The position numbers and the translations under genes are program-made. 64,000 bases of DNA from G963663775 sp963663775 (GTDB lineage Bacteria; Bacillota; Clostridia; Oscillospirales; Butyricicoccaceae): the NCBI GenBank assembly GCA_963663775.1, contig OY760624.1, positions 248,001 to 312,000 of the forward strand. The letters run 5' to 3'. Under the pieces are notes generated by a model that was not told the origin of the DNA, made no database searches, and saw only the letters and a program-made list of their open reading frames with translations. Numbering within the stretch: position 1 is the stretch's first letter; every line of letters begins with the position of its first letter. Of this stretch, positions 6,352-15,223 are shown in pieces.

Positions 6352-8799
6352 TTATGCTTCCGGGTCATTTGGTGACGTAGTCGGTTTGGTTGTCGTTGCG
6401 GAGGTAGGCGGCTCTGTCACAGGCGTGGAAGGCTCTGTTGCAGGCGTCGTGCCATTTGTCGCAGGCGCAGTATCGCCTGTGGTGTTGCCCGGAGTAGTCC
6501 CTGCCGTATTGTTCGCCGGTGTTGTCGTGTTGGTAGGTGGCGTGCTGTCTGCATTGCCGCTGTCGTCAGTCGTTGGCGTATCATTGGTGCCCCCCGGCGT
6601 TGCGGGTGTCGTGGTGTCACTGCTTTCCGAGCCATCGGTTGGCGTCACAGCACTTCCATCAGGTGTGGTTGCATCCGCACCATCCGCCGGAACTTCCGGC
6701 ACCACTTCTTGTGTGACATGACCAGGACAGGTTTCCGTTGGCAAATCCCCTTCGTAGAAATATCCCACAGCAGTTGGACAGCCCGCCACAGGCAGCAATC
6801 CTGTTTCCGTGCAATAGGTGTGTTTGGTAAAGCCTTCTCCAGGACTTGGGAAGCTTGCATTCGGCAAATCCTCATGAATGCGGCTCATCACCGCCTTCCA
6901 CAGGGTCACAGACGGATTGACATACCCCAAGCCAGTCAACTTGTAGTTTTCATCATAACCAAACCAAGTGGCACCGACATAATACGGCGTGTAGCCGCAG
7001 AACCAACGGTCACGGTTGGAGGTGGTTGTACCGGTTTTGCCCGCAGTGTCCATTCCGGAAATTTTAGCGGACCGTGCTGTACCGGATTTCACCACTTCCT
7101 GCAAGGTTTCATTCATATAATAGGACGTTTTTTCGTTTTCAAATGCAACCACCGGTTCTAAATCTTCATAAGAGAGAATGGTGGCACCCGAAGAATCCAA
7201 CACCTTTGTATAGGAATGGGGTGCATAATAGTTGCCTCCATTTAAGAAAATGGTATACGCACCCGCCATTTCACGAACGGTGACACCGTCTGTCAAGCCA
7301 CCCAACGCAAGCGGCGCAAGTGAAATGTCAGATAGCACACTGCCGGAAGATGTGGTGCGTGAGCCAACCAGATGCGTGAACCCAAGCTTCTGCGTGAGGA
7401 ATTGATACGATTTTTCGGGGGTCAGTTCTGCCAAAGTTTTAACGGCAATGGTATTGATAGACTTTGCCACCGCCGTTTTAAGCAGAACAGGACCGGAATA
7501 CACCCCATTATCATTTTTGGGCCAAGCAGACCCGTTGATGTCCATATACGGTCCATCTTCCATAACGGTGTACGGGGTGATAATGCCTGCATCCATGGAT
7601 GGACCATAGACTGCAACGGGTTTGATAGACGAGCCAGGCTGTCGAGTGGTCAAGGTTGCACGGTTTTGCACCAAGCTTGCCGTTTTTTCACCACGTCCGC
7701 CCACAATCCCCGCAATTTCCCCGTTCGGCTTGAGCACCACCATCGCGCTTTGCGGCAAGATGCCGTTTTTGCTGGTTTTGGGGAAGTTGCTTTCGTCCGT
7801 GTAGACATCTTCCATAATCGACTGGATGTTCGGATCCATCGTTGTATAAATTTTCAGTCCGCCAGAGGTGACCGCATCCACGGCACGAATGTACGAATAT
7901 CCCAACTGCTCCTGCAAATCGTTTACCACATCGTTGTATACCGTATCCGTGAAGTACGAATAGGGCTCACTCGTGCCGCTTTCATCCGCAGGACGCTGAT
8001 AGACCAGCTCCTCTGCCAACGCAGCATCCCGCTCCTGCTCAGTGACGAAGCCTTGTTCGCACATGGCATTGAGAATTAACGTTTGCCTTGTTTTGGTGTT
8101 TTCCGGATGCGTAAATGGGTTATAGCGTGTGGGTGCATTGGTAATGCCGGCAATCACGGCACATTCTGCCAATGAAAGGTCGGATACATCCTTGTTGAAA
8201 TAGGTTTTTGCAGCGGCTTTGACACCGTATGCGTGCTGACCAAAGGGAATCGTATTCATGTACATTTCCAGAATACGGTCTTTGTCATTGATTTGCTCTT
8301 CCAATGCCAGCGCACGGAAAATTTCGTTGATTTTGCGCTTGACCGAATATTCGTTGTCCTCGGTCAGGTTTTTAATCAGCTGCTGTGTAATAGTAGAGCC
8401 GCCATAGCTGCCGTTTCCGGTCAAATAGTTCATGACCGCACCGGTGGTTCGCTTCCAGTCGACACCCTTGTGCGTATAAAAGCGCTGGTCTTCGATGGCA
8501 ATGAAAGCTTCTCCCAACTGCTGCGGGATATCTTCCATATCTACCCAGACACGGTTTTCTTGTCCATGCAATTTTTGATATTCATAATATTCTCCGGTGT
8601 CCGGATTTTTCACATAGATAAAGCTTGTGAAGTTCATGCCAAGTTCATCAATGTTCAGGTCTGCATTCGGTTTGATATACGCATGGATATACCAAGCAAA
8701 TGCAACGCCACAGATGGCTGTGGTTAAAATGCAGATGAGCAACAGAGAAACAATGCTGGTGAAAATGCGTCTCAAAACTCCTCTTGTTTTCTTTGCCAA
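6352..8799 (-). CDS. Class A penicillin-binding protein (PBP1a-type)
   Basis: Bifunctional peptidoglycan glycosyltransferase/transpeptidase (815 aa) anchored by one N-terminal membrane helix (about residues 12-36). The glycosyltransferase domain shows AFIAIEDQRFYTHKGVDW with the catalytic glutamate and GGSTITQQLIKN (about 96-145). The transpeptidase domain shows SxxK as PGSSIKP near 394, SIN near 455, and KTGTT near 590. The last roughly 115 residues are a Pro/Thr/Asp/Gly low-complexity tail, outside the membrane. The start is a TTG codon at 8799 with an AAGGAGG site 8 bases upstream, and no better ATG follows. Single-gene unit. Confidence 0.92.
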   Translation of the reverse strand: MAKKTRGVLRRIFTSIVSLLLICILTTAICGVAFAWYIHAYIKPNADLNIDELGMNFTSFIYVKNPDTGEYYEYQKLHGQENRVWVDMEDIPQQLGEAFIAIEDQRFYTHKGVDWKRTTGAVMNYLTGNGSYGGSTITQQLIKNLTEDNEYSVKRKINEIFRALALEEQINDKDRILEMYMNTIPFGQHAYGVKAAAKTYFNKDVSDLSLAECAVIAGITNAPTRYNPFTHPENTKTRQTLILNAMCEQGFVTEQERDAALAEELVYQRPADESGTSEPYSYFTDTVYNDVVNDLQEQLGYSYIRAVDAVTSGGLKIYTTMDPNIQSIMEDVYTDESNFPKTSKNGILPQSAMVVLKPNGEIAGIVGGRGEKTASLVQNRATLTTRQPGSSIKPVAVYGPSMDAGIITPYTVMEDGPYMDINGSAWPKNDNGVYSGPVLLKTAVAKSINTIAVKTLAELTPEKSYQFLTQKLGFTHLVGSRTTSSGSVLSDISLAPLALGGLTDGVTVREMAGAYTIFLNGGNYYAPHSYTKVLDSSGATILSYEDLEPVVAFENEKTSYYMNETLQEVVKSGTARSAKISGMDTAGKTGTTTSNRDRWFCGYTPYYVGATWFGYDENYKLTGLGYVNPSVTLWKAVMSRIHEDLPNASFPSPGEGFTKHTYCTETGLLPVAGCPTAVGYFYEGDLPTETCPGHVTQEVVPEVPADGADATTPDGSAVTPTDGSESSDTTTPATPGGTNDTPTTDDSGNADSTPPTNTTTPANNTAGTTPGNTTGDTAPATNGTTPATEPSTPVTEPPTSATTTKPTTSPNDPEA

Positions 8800-9026
8800 A
8801 TTGTATGCCTCCTTTTCCGCCGCTGATTACTAGCTTTCGGCGGCTGCCATGTTATCGCATAGCAATGCAGCACCCAAGCCCCTTGGATGCTATTTTCATA
8901 TTATATCAAGTTCCAAAGCAGAAATCTACAAAAATACAGAAATACCCGAAATAAAAAAGAAAAGGGTTTAAATCCACCAAAAGCAGGGCAATCTATGTAT
9001 AATTGAAACGTTAAAGAGGTGAAAAT

Positions 9027-9368
9027 ATGCAAAAACAAGGTCAACTACAAAGCCCATATGGAGAGATTTTACGCAGATATTTCATCATTGCCCTCACCAT
9101 TTGCGTCATTGCAGGCATGGTGATGCTGCACACCATTCGCAAAACAACCGCCATCGCCCCCGCTGCATATACGGCGGAAACGCCCTATTCTGCCGGCATT
9201 CAGAACGGTCGTGTTGCCATCTATATCCAGGGGCAAGACACCCCCGCACTGCTGACGGATATTTGGGTGGACACCTTGCCCGCAGCCGACCAAAAAGCAT
9301 TGCAGGCACGCATGGGGATTGCCTCCGAGGAGGATTTGGCAAAATTCTTAGAGGACTATGGCAGCTGA
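9027..9368 (+). CDS. Small membrane-anchored protein, BofC-like C-terminal region
   Basis: 113 aa with one N-terminal transmembrane helix (about residues 18-37) and an outside domain. The segment GRVAIYIQGQDTPALLTDIWVDTLPAADQKALQARMGI resembles the C-terminal domain of BofC, which in Bacillus modulates the forespore-to-mother-cell signal for sigma-K activation. The protein is shorter than Bacillus BofC and lacks its N-terminal domain, so a specific function is inference. AGAGGTG ribosome binding site. It lies 90 bases before pdaA, another sporulation gene, and probably shares its transcript. Confidence 0.5.
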   Translation: MQKQGQLQSPYGEILRRYFIIALTICVIAGMVMLHTIRKTTAIAPAAYTAETPYSAGIQNGRVAIYIQGQDTPALLTDIWVDTLPAADQKALQARMGIASEEDLAKFLEDYGS

Positions 9369-9459
9369 ATTGACTGCCCCTTTCACAAGGATGCAGGCAT
9401 GGAACATACTGCCCCGCCATATACTGTTATAAAAAACGGGGAGAGGGGCGAGTTGACGG

Positions 9460-10269
9460 ATGAAGAAACGACACAAACAATATCTCTGCATTTTGGCAGC
9501 TGCGCTGTTCTGCTGCGCCAGCGGCATGCTATATGGCGCACATACGCAGCATACAGCAGCGGCTGAAAACACCGTATCTGCCATGGCGGATAATTGGGGA
9601 TTGTCCTTTCAGACAGAGGGCATGCCGCCCATTGGAAACGCCACCCAACAGGAGCTGCAGCAATATCATGCGTTTTATATGGGGGATGCGTCACAGAAAG
9701 TTTTGTATCTCACATTTGATGCGGGTTATGAAAACGGCTATACCAGCAGCATTTTGGATGCTCTGCAAAAACACCATGCACCTGCCACCTTTTTCGTGGT
9801 TGGGAACTACATAGAAACGGCGCCCGATTTGGTGCGGCGCATGCTCGCCGAAGGGCATGTTGTTGCCAATCATACCTTTCACCATCCTGATATGTCTAAA
9901 ATTGCAGAGCAAAGCATGTTTCAAAAGGAATTGGAAGAGCTGTCCTCCTTATATCAAGAGGTGACAGGACAAGAAATGCCCAAAATTTATCGTCCGCCGC
10001 AGGGAAAATTCAGCTTGGAAAACCTCAAGCAGGCACAAGCGATGGGATATTACACGGTATTTTGGAGCCTTGCCTATGTAGATTGGTATACGGATAACCA
10101 ACCGACTGCGCAGGAAGCGTACAGCAAGCTACTGCCACGGGTGCACAATGGTGCCATTATCTTATTGCATTCTACCTCCAAAACCAATGCAGAAATTTTG
10201 GATGCGCTTTTGGGAAAATGGGAAGACATGGGCTATTGCTTTGCTCCTCTCAGTGATTTGTGTTCCTAA
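9460..10269 (+). CDS. pdaA: Delta-lactam-biosynthetic de-N-acetylase (PdaA-type)
   Basis: Secreted or anchored CE4 deacetylase (269 aa) that removes the acetyl group from N-acetylmuramic acid in spore cortex as a step to muramic delta-lactam. An N-terminal signal helix (residues 7-25) is followed by a WGLSFQ region and the NodB domain: LYLTFDAGYENGYT (TFDAGYENG replaces TFDDG, typical of PdaA), ATFFVVGNYI, NHTFHHPDM with the metal histidines, IYRPPQGKFS and a late ILLHSTS. Length and motifs fit PdaA. GGAGAGGGG upstream. It ends at a very strong terminator. Confidence 0.88.
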   Translation: MKKRHKQYLCILAAALFCCASGMLYGAHTQHTAAAENTVSAMADNWGLSFQTEGMPPIGNATQQELQQYHAFYMGDASQKVLYLTFDAGYENGYTSSILDALQKHHAPATFFVVGNYIETAPDLVRRMLAEGHVVANHTFHHPDMSKIAEQSMFQKELEELSSLYQEVTGQEMPKIYRPPQGKFSLENLKQAQAMGYYTVFWSLAYVDWYTDNQPTAQEAYSKLLPRVHNGAIILLHSTSKTNAEILDALLGKWEDMGYCFAPLSDLCS

Positions 10270-10285
10270 GCACCTGTATGATACA

Positions 10286-10344
10286 GCATCAAAAAAACAC
10301 GGTATCCGATGTGTGAATATCTGGATACCGTGTTTTTTTGATGC
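10286..10344. terminator. Strong bidirectional terminator after pdaA
   Basis: 22-bp perfect inverted repeat (10286-10307 with 10323-10344) with a 15-base loop. The arms hold A7/T7 next to a GGTATCC-type GC stem, so it can stop transcription on either strand. Confidence 0.9.
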
Positions 10345-10404
10345 AGAAGTGACATGGCAGACAACGTTGCCGCATAGAATAGGGCAGCGGACAAGGAGGC
10401 ATAC

Positions 10405-11004
10405 ATGAAACAACACATTCGGTTTTATGCGATAGAATCCCTCTGGCAGATGCCTATGCTGCTCTTTTTGCTGGTCATTTATCTTGGCGGTACGGTGATT
10501 GGTGCATTTGCAGGCATTTGGCGGGAAGATTCACAGGAAGTGCAGCAAATTGTGCTGCATCTGATACAGACAGGCACACAAACTGCACCCGTGCTGCATC
10601 GTCTTGCAACCGCTTGGTGCACCACCATGACCTGGTTTTTGCTGTGCATTCTATCCGGTCTGCTTGTCCCTGCGGTTTTGTTTTGCAGTGCGATAATTGC
10701 ACTCAGAGGCTTTTTTCTATCCTTTTCTGTGACCGTTTTGATGGCTGCAATGGGTGGAAAAGGGGTGGCTCTTGCGATGATTACCATAGGCGTTGGTGCT
10801 GTGGTCAGCGTGCCCTGTCTGCTGCTGACAGGGGCGGCGGTATTGGATGCCGCTGCCGACTTACAGCGAGGTCAACGCCGACGATTTTTTTATGCACTGC
10901 GGCGGCATCGCAACGCCATTGCAATTTGTGCGGTGCTGAGCATGCTGTTCTCTGCCCTGCGTGTGCTGTTGGAAATCGTGCTGCTGCAATGGGTCATTTC
11001 ATAA
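10405..11004 (+). CDS. Polytopic membrane protein, SpoIIM-like
   Basis: 199 aa with about five hydrophobic segments (roughly residues 16-37, 70-95, 97-118, 122-150, 170-195). The central ALRGFFLSFSVTVLMAAMGGKG and following VSVPCLLLTGAAVL resemble the stage II sporulation protein M pattern, where SpoIIM is the membrane scaffold of the SpoIID-SpoIIM-SpoIIP engulfment complex. Similarity is judged only from pattern and the sporulation neighbourhood. Start has GGAGG 6 bases upstream. Convergent with the next gene, 15 bases apart. Confidence 0.5.
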   Translation: MKQHIRFYAIESLWQMPMLLFLLVIYLGGTVIGAFAGIWREDSQEVQQIVLHLIQTGTQTAPVLHRLATAWCTTMTWFLLCILSGLLVPAVLFCSAIIALRGFFLSFSVTVLMAAMGGKGVALAMITIGVGAVVSVPCLLLTGAAVLDAAADLQRGQRRRFFYALRRHRNAIAICAVLSMLFSALRVLLEIVLLQWVIS

Positions 11005-11019
11005 TCGAACCACCTGTAT

Positions 11020-11514
11020 TCAAAACAATCGCTGCCAAAAGTGCCATAGCTCCAGCAGCATGAGCAATGCCAGCAACAGCGCAAGCAGCATTTCCCAAAC
11101 ACCGCCCGAGCGAATACTCGCAAGATGAAAATGCTTTCGATACGGATAAAAAAGCGGGATGCCCTTTTTATTCAGCATGTCCAATGCCAAATGAGAGCAC
11201 ACACCGAGTGTGAACCAAGGCACATACACCCGCAGAACCGTTGGTAAAAACAAAACAGCCATACAATGCAGTATGACATAGAAAATGGGGCTGTGGAATA
11301 AGGTACGGTGCCCCACGGTGGATTGAATCACACGAGATGTGATTTTGGCATGTGCGCCGATTTTACTGCGTTGGTTGTCTATGTCGGGAAACAGCGAGCC
11401 GCCGGCAGCGACCGCAGTACCAACAGCAATGGATACAAGATGGGTGTCTTGCCGGAAGAGCGCAAACGCCAAACCGCTGACAACACCGCCTAAAAGATGG
11501 GTTCGCCCAGTCAT
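11020..11514 (-). CDS. YdjM-like membrane-bound metal-dependent hydrolase
   Basis: 164 aa membrane protein of the YdjM/DUF457 group. It has MTGRTHLLGG at the start (first His), GGSLFPDIDNQRSKIG (acidic DID), GHRTLFHSP with two histidines, and HLALDMLNKKGIPLFYPY (His/Asp); these are the conserved metal ligands of the family. Four membrane helices. Substrate unknown; the E. coli homologue is LexA-regulated but I see no SOS box here. Monocistronic. Confidence 0.8.
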   Translation of the reverse strand: MTGRTHLLGGVVSGLAFALFRQDTHLVSIAVGTAVAAGGSLFPDIDNQRSKIGAHAKITSRVIQSTVGHRTLFHSPIFYVILHCMAVLFLPTVLRVYVPWFTLGVCSHLALDMLNKKGIPLFYPYRKHFHLASIRSGGVWEMLLALLLALLMLLELWHFWQRLF

Positions 11515-11561
11515 AGTTCAGGAACTCCTTTGCTTCATAAAAATGGTTGCTTCACAAAAAA

Positions 11562-11590
11562 GAATGAGCACTCCACATTTGAGTGCCCAT
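11562..11590 (-). terminator. Possible terminator after the EAL-HDOD gene
   Basis: GCACTC / GAGTGC stem with 7-base loop; a T6 run follows only after about 7 bases on the minus strand, so it is weak. Confidence 0.35.
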
Positions 11591-11666
11591 CCCAATACGA
11601 AATATATCATGAAAAAATGCTGAAGGCAACACCACATAATTTACGAAAAATGTTTGGCGCATCGCC

Positions 11667-12878
11667 TTAAAACATGTGGTCTGCCACCTGTACTGCTTCT
11701 TGATAAGATTGGATGACTGCAGCATCCGAAAGACCATGTTGGTCAATCAATTGACGGGTTGCTTCCCAATCCCCGCTTTCATACGCCCGCACGAAGTCTA
11801 AAATATCAGAGAGGTGATTTTGATTATGTAAAAGTGCATCAATTACAACCGGTGCAATCGAAATATCTCGCAAAAATTCCGCATAATCCTGGCTCACCAT
11901 GGTATCAATCACGGAAAACATGCCAGCGATATAGGCTTCATCCTGTTTATACGGCAACTTTGCCAGCTTGCAAATCTGTTCACAGAATAAAGCACGCACC
12001 AAGGCAAGCTTGGAAAACTCATTGTTGCTCAATTGGGTCATATCCCGCATGAGCACCAGCATCAGCCAACGATACGTGGCACGTTCGCCCATTTGCAGAA
12101 TGGCAGGCTTCACGCTGGTGATAGGATTGGTATGGCAAAACTGCAATGTATTGACATGGCGCAGCAAGCGATAGGTCAAAGTGACATCCGAACGAATGAT
12201 GGCTGAAATTTTTGTGAAATCCGCATCATGATGCAGAATTTCATCAATTGCACGGATATAGGTTGTGGATGAAGTGGACAAAACCGTTTTAGAGAACACA
12301 ATGGGTTTGGCAAAGAAATATCCTTGAAACAGCGTGTATCCCAGCTTCTTGGCTGCGAGGAAGTCCGCTTGCGTTTCTACCTTTTCGGCCAAAACCTGCA
12401 GATTCTTTTTCAGCAGCTTACACACCAGTGTTTCCCGTGCCGATTCTGAAATCCCTCGAAAATCCACCTTCACAATGTCTACCAACGGCAAGAGCGGTTC
12501 GCTATCCGGAGAACCGGTGTAGTCATCCAACGCCAAGGTGAATCCCCGCACATGCAACGCAATCAGACGATCCATGACTTGTGCATCCGCAGGCACATCT
12601 TCTAAAATTTCGATGATGAAATCCGAAGGATTCATCAAATCCGGCAACTCGGACAACAGCAGCGAGCGGGTAAAATTGATAAAAGCGCGTTTTCCATTCA
12701 AGATATTTTCAGAACCAAAGGTCGTAATCGTGTCCGAAAGCACTTGCCGTGTCGCATAATCACCATCAATAGCCTCATCAAACGCATTTTTGGCACTGTT
12801 GCGATAGAGCAATTCATATCCAAACACGTTCATGGAGGAATCAAAAATCGGTTGGCGCGCCATATATGTTTTTATCAT
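11667..12878 (-). CDS. EAL-HDOD signalling protein (YuxH-like)
   Basis: 403 aa, cytosolic. The N-terminal EAL-type domain (about residues 1-200) starts MARQPIFDSSMNVFGYELLYRN, where ELLYR replaces EALxR, and keeps ALDDYTG and VKVDF but lacks much of the catalytic set. The C-terminal HDOD domain (about 205-400) lacks the HD pair. Such proteins usually bind rather than cleave c-di-GMP and act in signalling or motility control. GGTGAT ribosome binding site. Stands alone on the minus strand; its partner is not visible. Confidence 0.85.
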   Translation of the reverse strand: MIKTYMARQPIFDSSMNVFGYELLYRNSAKNAFDEAIDGDYATRQVLSDTITTFGSENILNGKRAFINFTRSLLLSELPDLMNPSDFIIEILEDVPADAQVMDRLIALHVRGFTLALDDYTGSPDSEPLLPLVDIVKVDFRGISESARETLVCKLLKKNLQVLAEKVETQADFLAAKKLGYTLFQGYFFAKPIVFSKTVLSTSSTTYIRAIDEILHHDADFTKISAIIRSDVTLTYRLLRHVNTLQFCHTNPITSVKPAILQMGERATYRWLMLVLMRDMTQLSNNEFSKLALVRALFCEQICKLAKLPYKQDEAYIAGMFSVIDTMVSQDYAEFLRDISIAPVVIDALLHNQNHLSDILDFVRAYESGDWEATRQLIDQHGLSDAAVIQSYQEAVQVADHMF

Positions 12879-12899
12879 ACTGAAATATCACCATTTCTC

Positions 12900-13236
12900 A
12901 AGGATATTTGCTGCAAAAACCGTTTTACAGCAAGCATAAAGGGAATGCCCATATCGTGAGGACACCGCAGCACCATAGTGTTAGAACAAATTTCAATCTA
13001 TGAAACACAATTGTGAACATAAAAAATAATGAAATAGTATAAGTATGCTTCTTAAAGTATAGCATAGCAAAAAAAGAATCACAACAGGTTTTTTAGATAT
13101 TTTAAATGATTTTTAGCAGTTGTGCCGTCCATACCTTGTGCAAAACTCTATGTTCTGCATCAAACCGGCACTTCGATTGCGAATACGACATTTATGCACC
13201 TTTTTCTTTTAAAATATCTTTCTATTTGATTAGGCT
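12900..13236. other. Intergenic region between the EAL-HDOD gene and dcd
   Basis: AT-rich spacer holding the divergent upstream regions. On the minus strand TATACT-like boxes occur around 13050-13065. I see no coding region and no clear structured RNA before the dcd promoter. Confidence 0.5.
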
Positions 13237-13238
13237 TG

Positions 13239-13247
13239 TGTTATAAT
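13239..13247 (+). promoter_or_regulatory. Extended -10 promoter of dcd
   Basis: TGT-TATAAT (13239-13247) is an extended -10 element; the -35 region is poor. It gives a leader of about 120 bases before dcd. Confidence 0.55.
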
Positions 13248-13271
13248 ATTTTAACGTATGTGCACTGTACT

Positions 13272-13296
13272 TGCGTCGCACAGCGGCGCATTTTTT
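13272..13296 (+). terminator. Intrinsic terminator inside the dcd leader (possible attenuator)
   Basis: TGCGTCGC pairs with GCGGCGCA across an ACA loop, then TTTTTT. It stands only about 20 bases after the predicted transcript start and about 75 bases before dcd, so it must be bypassed for dcd expression from this promoter. Confidence 0.6.
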
Positions 13297-13372
13297 ATGA
13301 TTCTTATTTATATCCACCGACGGGTTCACTGTTCATCGGCAGTGCCGCCTGTCAAAAAAGGAGCTATTCTCT

Positions 13373-13891
13373 ATGATTCTTTCTGGCAAGGAAATTGAAA
13401 AGCACTTGGGCAACGAGATTATTATTGAACCCTTTGTGCCGAAACGTCTGAATCCCAACAGCTACAATTTGACGCTGGCAAATGAACTGCTTGTATATGA
13501 AAATGACGTTTTAGACATGAAATCCTTAAATCCAACCCGTAAAATGTTGATTCCCGAAGAGGGTTTGGTGCTGCAGCCAAACACGCTGTATCTAGGCAGA
13601 ACCAATGAATTCACCAAGACCGATGCGTTTATCCCCATGCTGGAAGGCCGCTCTTCGACGGGTCGTTTGGGGCTTTGCATCCACGTGACTGCTGGATTTG
13701 GTGACGTTGGATTTGCAGGCTATTGGACATTGGAGATTTTCTGCGTGCATCCGGTGAAAATTTATCCCAATGTTGAGATTTGCCAAATTTATTATCACAA
13801 TATTGTCGGCGATTATGAACCCTATCAAAGCGGCAAATATCAAAACAACACGGGCATTCAGCCCAGCCTCATGTATCAAGATTTTGAATAA
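13373..13891 (+). CDS. dcd: dCTP deaminase
   Basis: Deaminates dCTP to dUTP (or to dUMP in the bifunctional subtype) for dTTP synthesis; cytosolic trimer. 172 aa, the usual length. Core motif EGRSSTGRLGLCIHVTAGFGDVGFAGYWTLEI (about 90-123) contains the SSTGR and TAGFGDVGF nucleotide-binding region. Early RLNPNSYNLTL is also typical. Clear AAAAGGAG ribosome binding site 8 bases before the ATG. Single gene between a leader terminator and a strong end terminator. Mono- versus bifunctional type cannot be decided by eye. Confidence 0.92.
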   Translation: MILSGKEIEKHLGNEIIIEPFVPKRLNPNSYNLTLANELLVYENDVLDMKSLNPTRKMLIPEEGLVLQPNTLYLGRTNEFTKTDAFIPMLEGRSSTGRLGLCIHVTAGFGDVGFAGYWTLEIFCVHPVKIYPNVEICQIYYHNIVGDYEPYQSGKYQNNTGIQPSLMYQDFE

Positions 13892-13896
13892 GAGAA

Positions 13897-13944
13897 CGGA
13901 TAAAAAAAGATTCTTTGCATTAGCAAAGAATCTTTTTTTATCCG
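13897..13944. terminator. Bidirectional terminator between dcd and coaX
   Basis: 22-bp perfect stem (13897-13918 with 13923-13944), 4-base loop; arms contain A7/T7, so it serves both convergent genes. Confidence 0.92.
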
Positions 13945-13951
13945 CACGCAG

Positions 13952-14728
13952 CTAAGAACCCGCATTTTTCTTCCAAATCTCCTGCAGCCCCCGCAGCGTG
14001 CTATATGGTGCAAGGATTGCCGCTACCTGCAAATGGGATGCAATCACCTCTGCCGTTCCGCCTGTTAAAAAAACAGTTGGCTCCGCACCCAATGCCTCTG
14101 CAAAACGCTTCACCATGCCATCTACCATGGCTGCCGCTCCATAAATTGCGCCGGATTGCAGGGCTTCCACCGTGTTTTTTCCCAAAACGCCATGTGCTGG
14201 CAGCTCCATTTGTACCGTTGGCAGCTGTGCCGCATGCTGTTTTGCCGCTTGCAGTGTTCCACGGACGCCCGCCGCAATCGCCGTGCCCACCAAAGCGCCT
14301 ATGCCATCAATCGCTGTAAATGTAGTGACCGTGCCCACATCCACCACCACACAGGGCAGTTTTCCGCTTTGCAGCGCCCACACCGCATTGGCAACCAAAT
14401 CACTGCCCAACGCACGCGGATGATCCAGCCGAATGTTCAGCCCCGTTTTGACACCGCTCGCCACGTTCATCTTGGGCGCATCTTTCCACAGCAGCTGCAA
14501 CGCCTGCTGTACGATTGCCGTCACCGCAGGCACAACCGAGCACAGGATACAGTCGGTAATCTGCGTGGCATCCACCTTTCCCAATGCCAAAACACTTTGC
14601 AGCATGCAGGCATACTGTTCCCTTGTTTGCCGTTCATCTGTTGCAATGGATGCCACATATTGCAATTGATCTGCACAGAACACCCCTATTTTTATATGAC
14701 TATTGCCTATATCCAATGCCAGCAGCAT
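13952..14728 (-). CDS. coaX: Type III pantothenate kinase
   Basis: First step of coenzyme A synthesis: ATP-dependent phosphorylation of pantothenate, K+-dependent in this class. 258 aa, normal. ASKHA fold motifs: LALDIGNSHIKIGVF at the N-terminus (phosphate loop Asp), GSDLVANAVWAL near 108 (conserved Asp), VVVDVGTVTTFTAID near 127, GVRGTLQAA, and FLTGGTAEVI near 218. AGGTCG ribosome binding site. Convergent with dcd. Confidence 0.92.
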   Translation of the reverse strand: MLLALDIGNSHIKIGVFCADQLQYVASIATDERQTREQYACMLQSVLALGKVDATQITDCILCSVVPAVTAIVQQALQLLWKDAPKMNVASGVKTGLNIRLDHPRALGSDLVANAVWALQSGKLPCVVVDVGTVTTFTAIDGIGALVGTAIAAGVRGTLQAAKQHAAQLPTVQMELPAHGVLGKNTVEALQSGAIYGAAAMVDGMVKRFAEALGAEPTVFLTGGTAEVIASHLQVAAILAPYSTLRGLQEIWKKNAGS

Positions 14729-14798
14729 AGCACGACCTCTTTTCTATTCTTTTGCCACTGTCATTATACCGCCATGTGCTGTGCGTTGCAACTGCTTT

Positions 14799-15185
14799 CT
14801 AGGACGAATGCAGCAGCTGATGGGCTTTGTTTGCCAATTGCATCGCAGGCGCAGACAATAAAAACCACAACGCCGCATATTTGGCGCAAATTTGTCCCTG
14901 CACATTGAATTTTTCCTGCGAATAATCCCACACATGCAGATGATAGTGTGCATTCACCACTCTTCCTACCATCCACTCGGAAACGGTAATCAGCGCAGCC
15001 CCTGCCATGCAATCCTCCATCACAGAGGGTTCTTGCAGCATGCGATGCACCTGTGCCATCGCAACAAAAACCACGCCGCCGGTCATCATCATGCTCCAGT
15101 GCGTCCGTCCCCGCCACAGCATCTCTAATCCGGCATAGCCCATGCTGCCGCACACAAAAAGCCCGCATATGCTTTTCATCCTCAT
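14799..15185 (-). CDS. Putative membrane protein, CmpB-type ABC transporter permease family (PF06541-like)
   Basis: 128 aa with three to four membrane helices. The segment VGRVVNAHYHLHVWDYSQEKFNVQGQICAKYAALWFLLS matches the conserved core of the putative permease family, where GRxVN...HVWDYS...FNxxGQICxxxxxLWFLL recurs. The family has no established substrate. GGTGATG precedes the start. Same strand as the deoxyribosyltransferase 39 bases upstream, so probably co-transcribed. Confidence 0.7.
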   Translation of the reverse strand: MRMKSICGLFVCGSMGYAGLEMLWRGRTHWSMMMTGGVVFVAMAQVHRMLQEPSVMEDCMAGAALITVSEWMVGRVVNAHYHLHVWDYSQEKFNVQGQICAKYAALWFLLSAPAMQLANKAHQLLHSS

Positions 15186-15223
15186 CTACATCACCGCAAA
15201 CAGTATGCGCCTGTGCGATTTTT

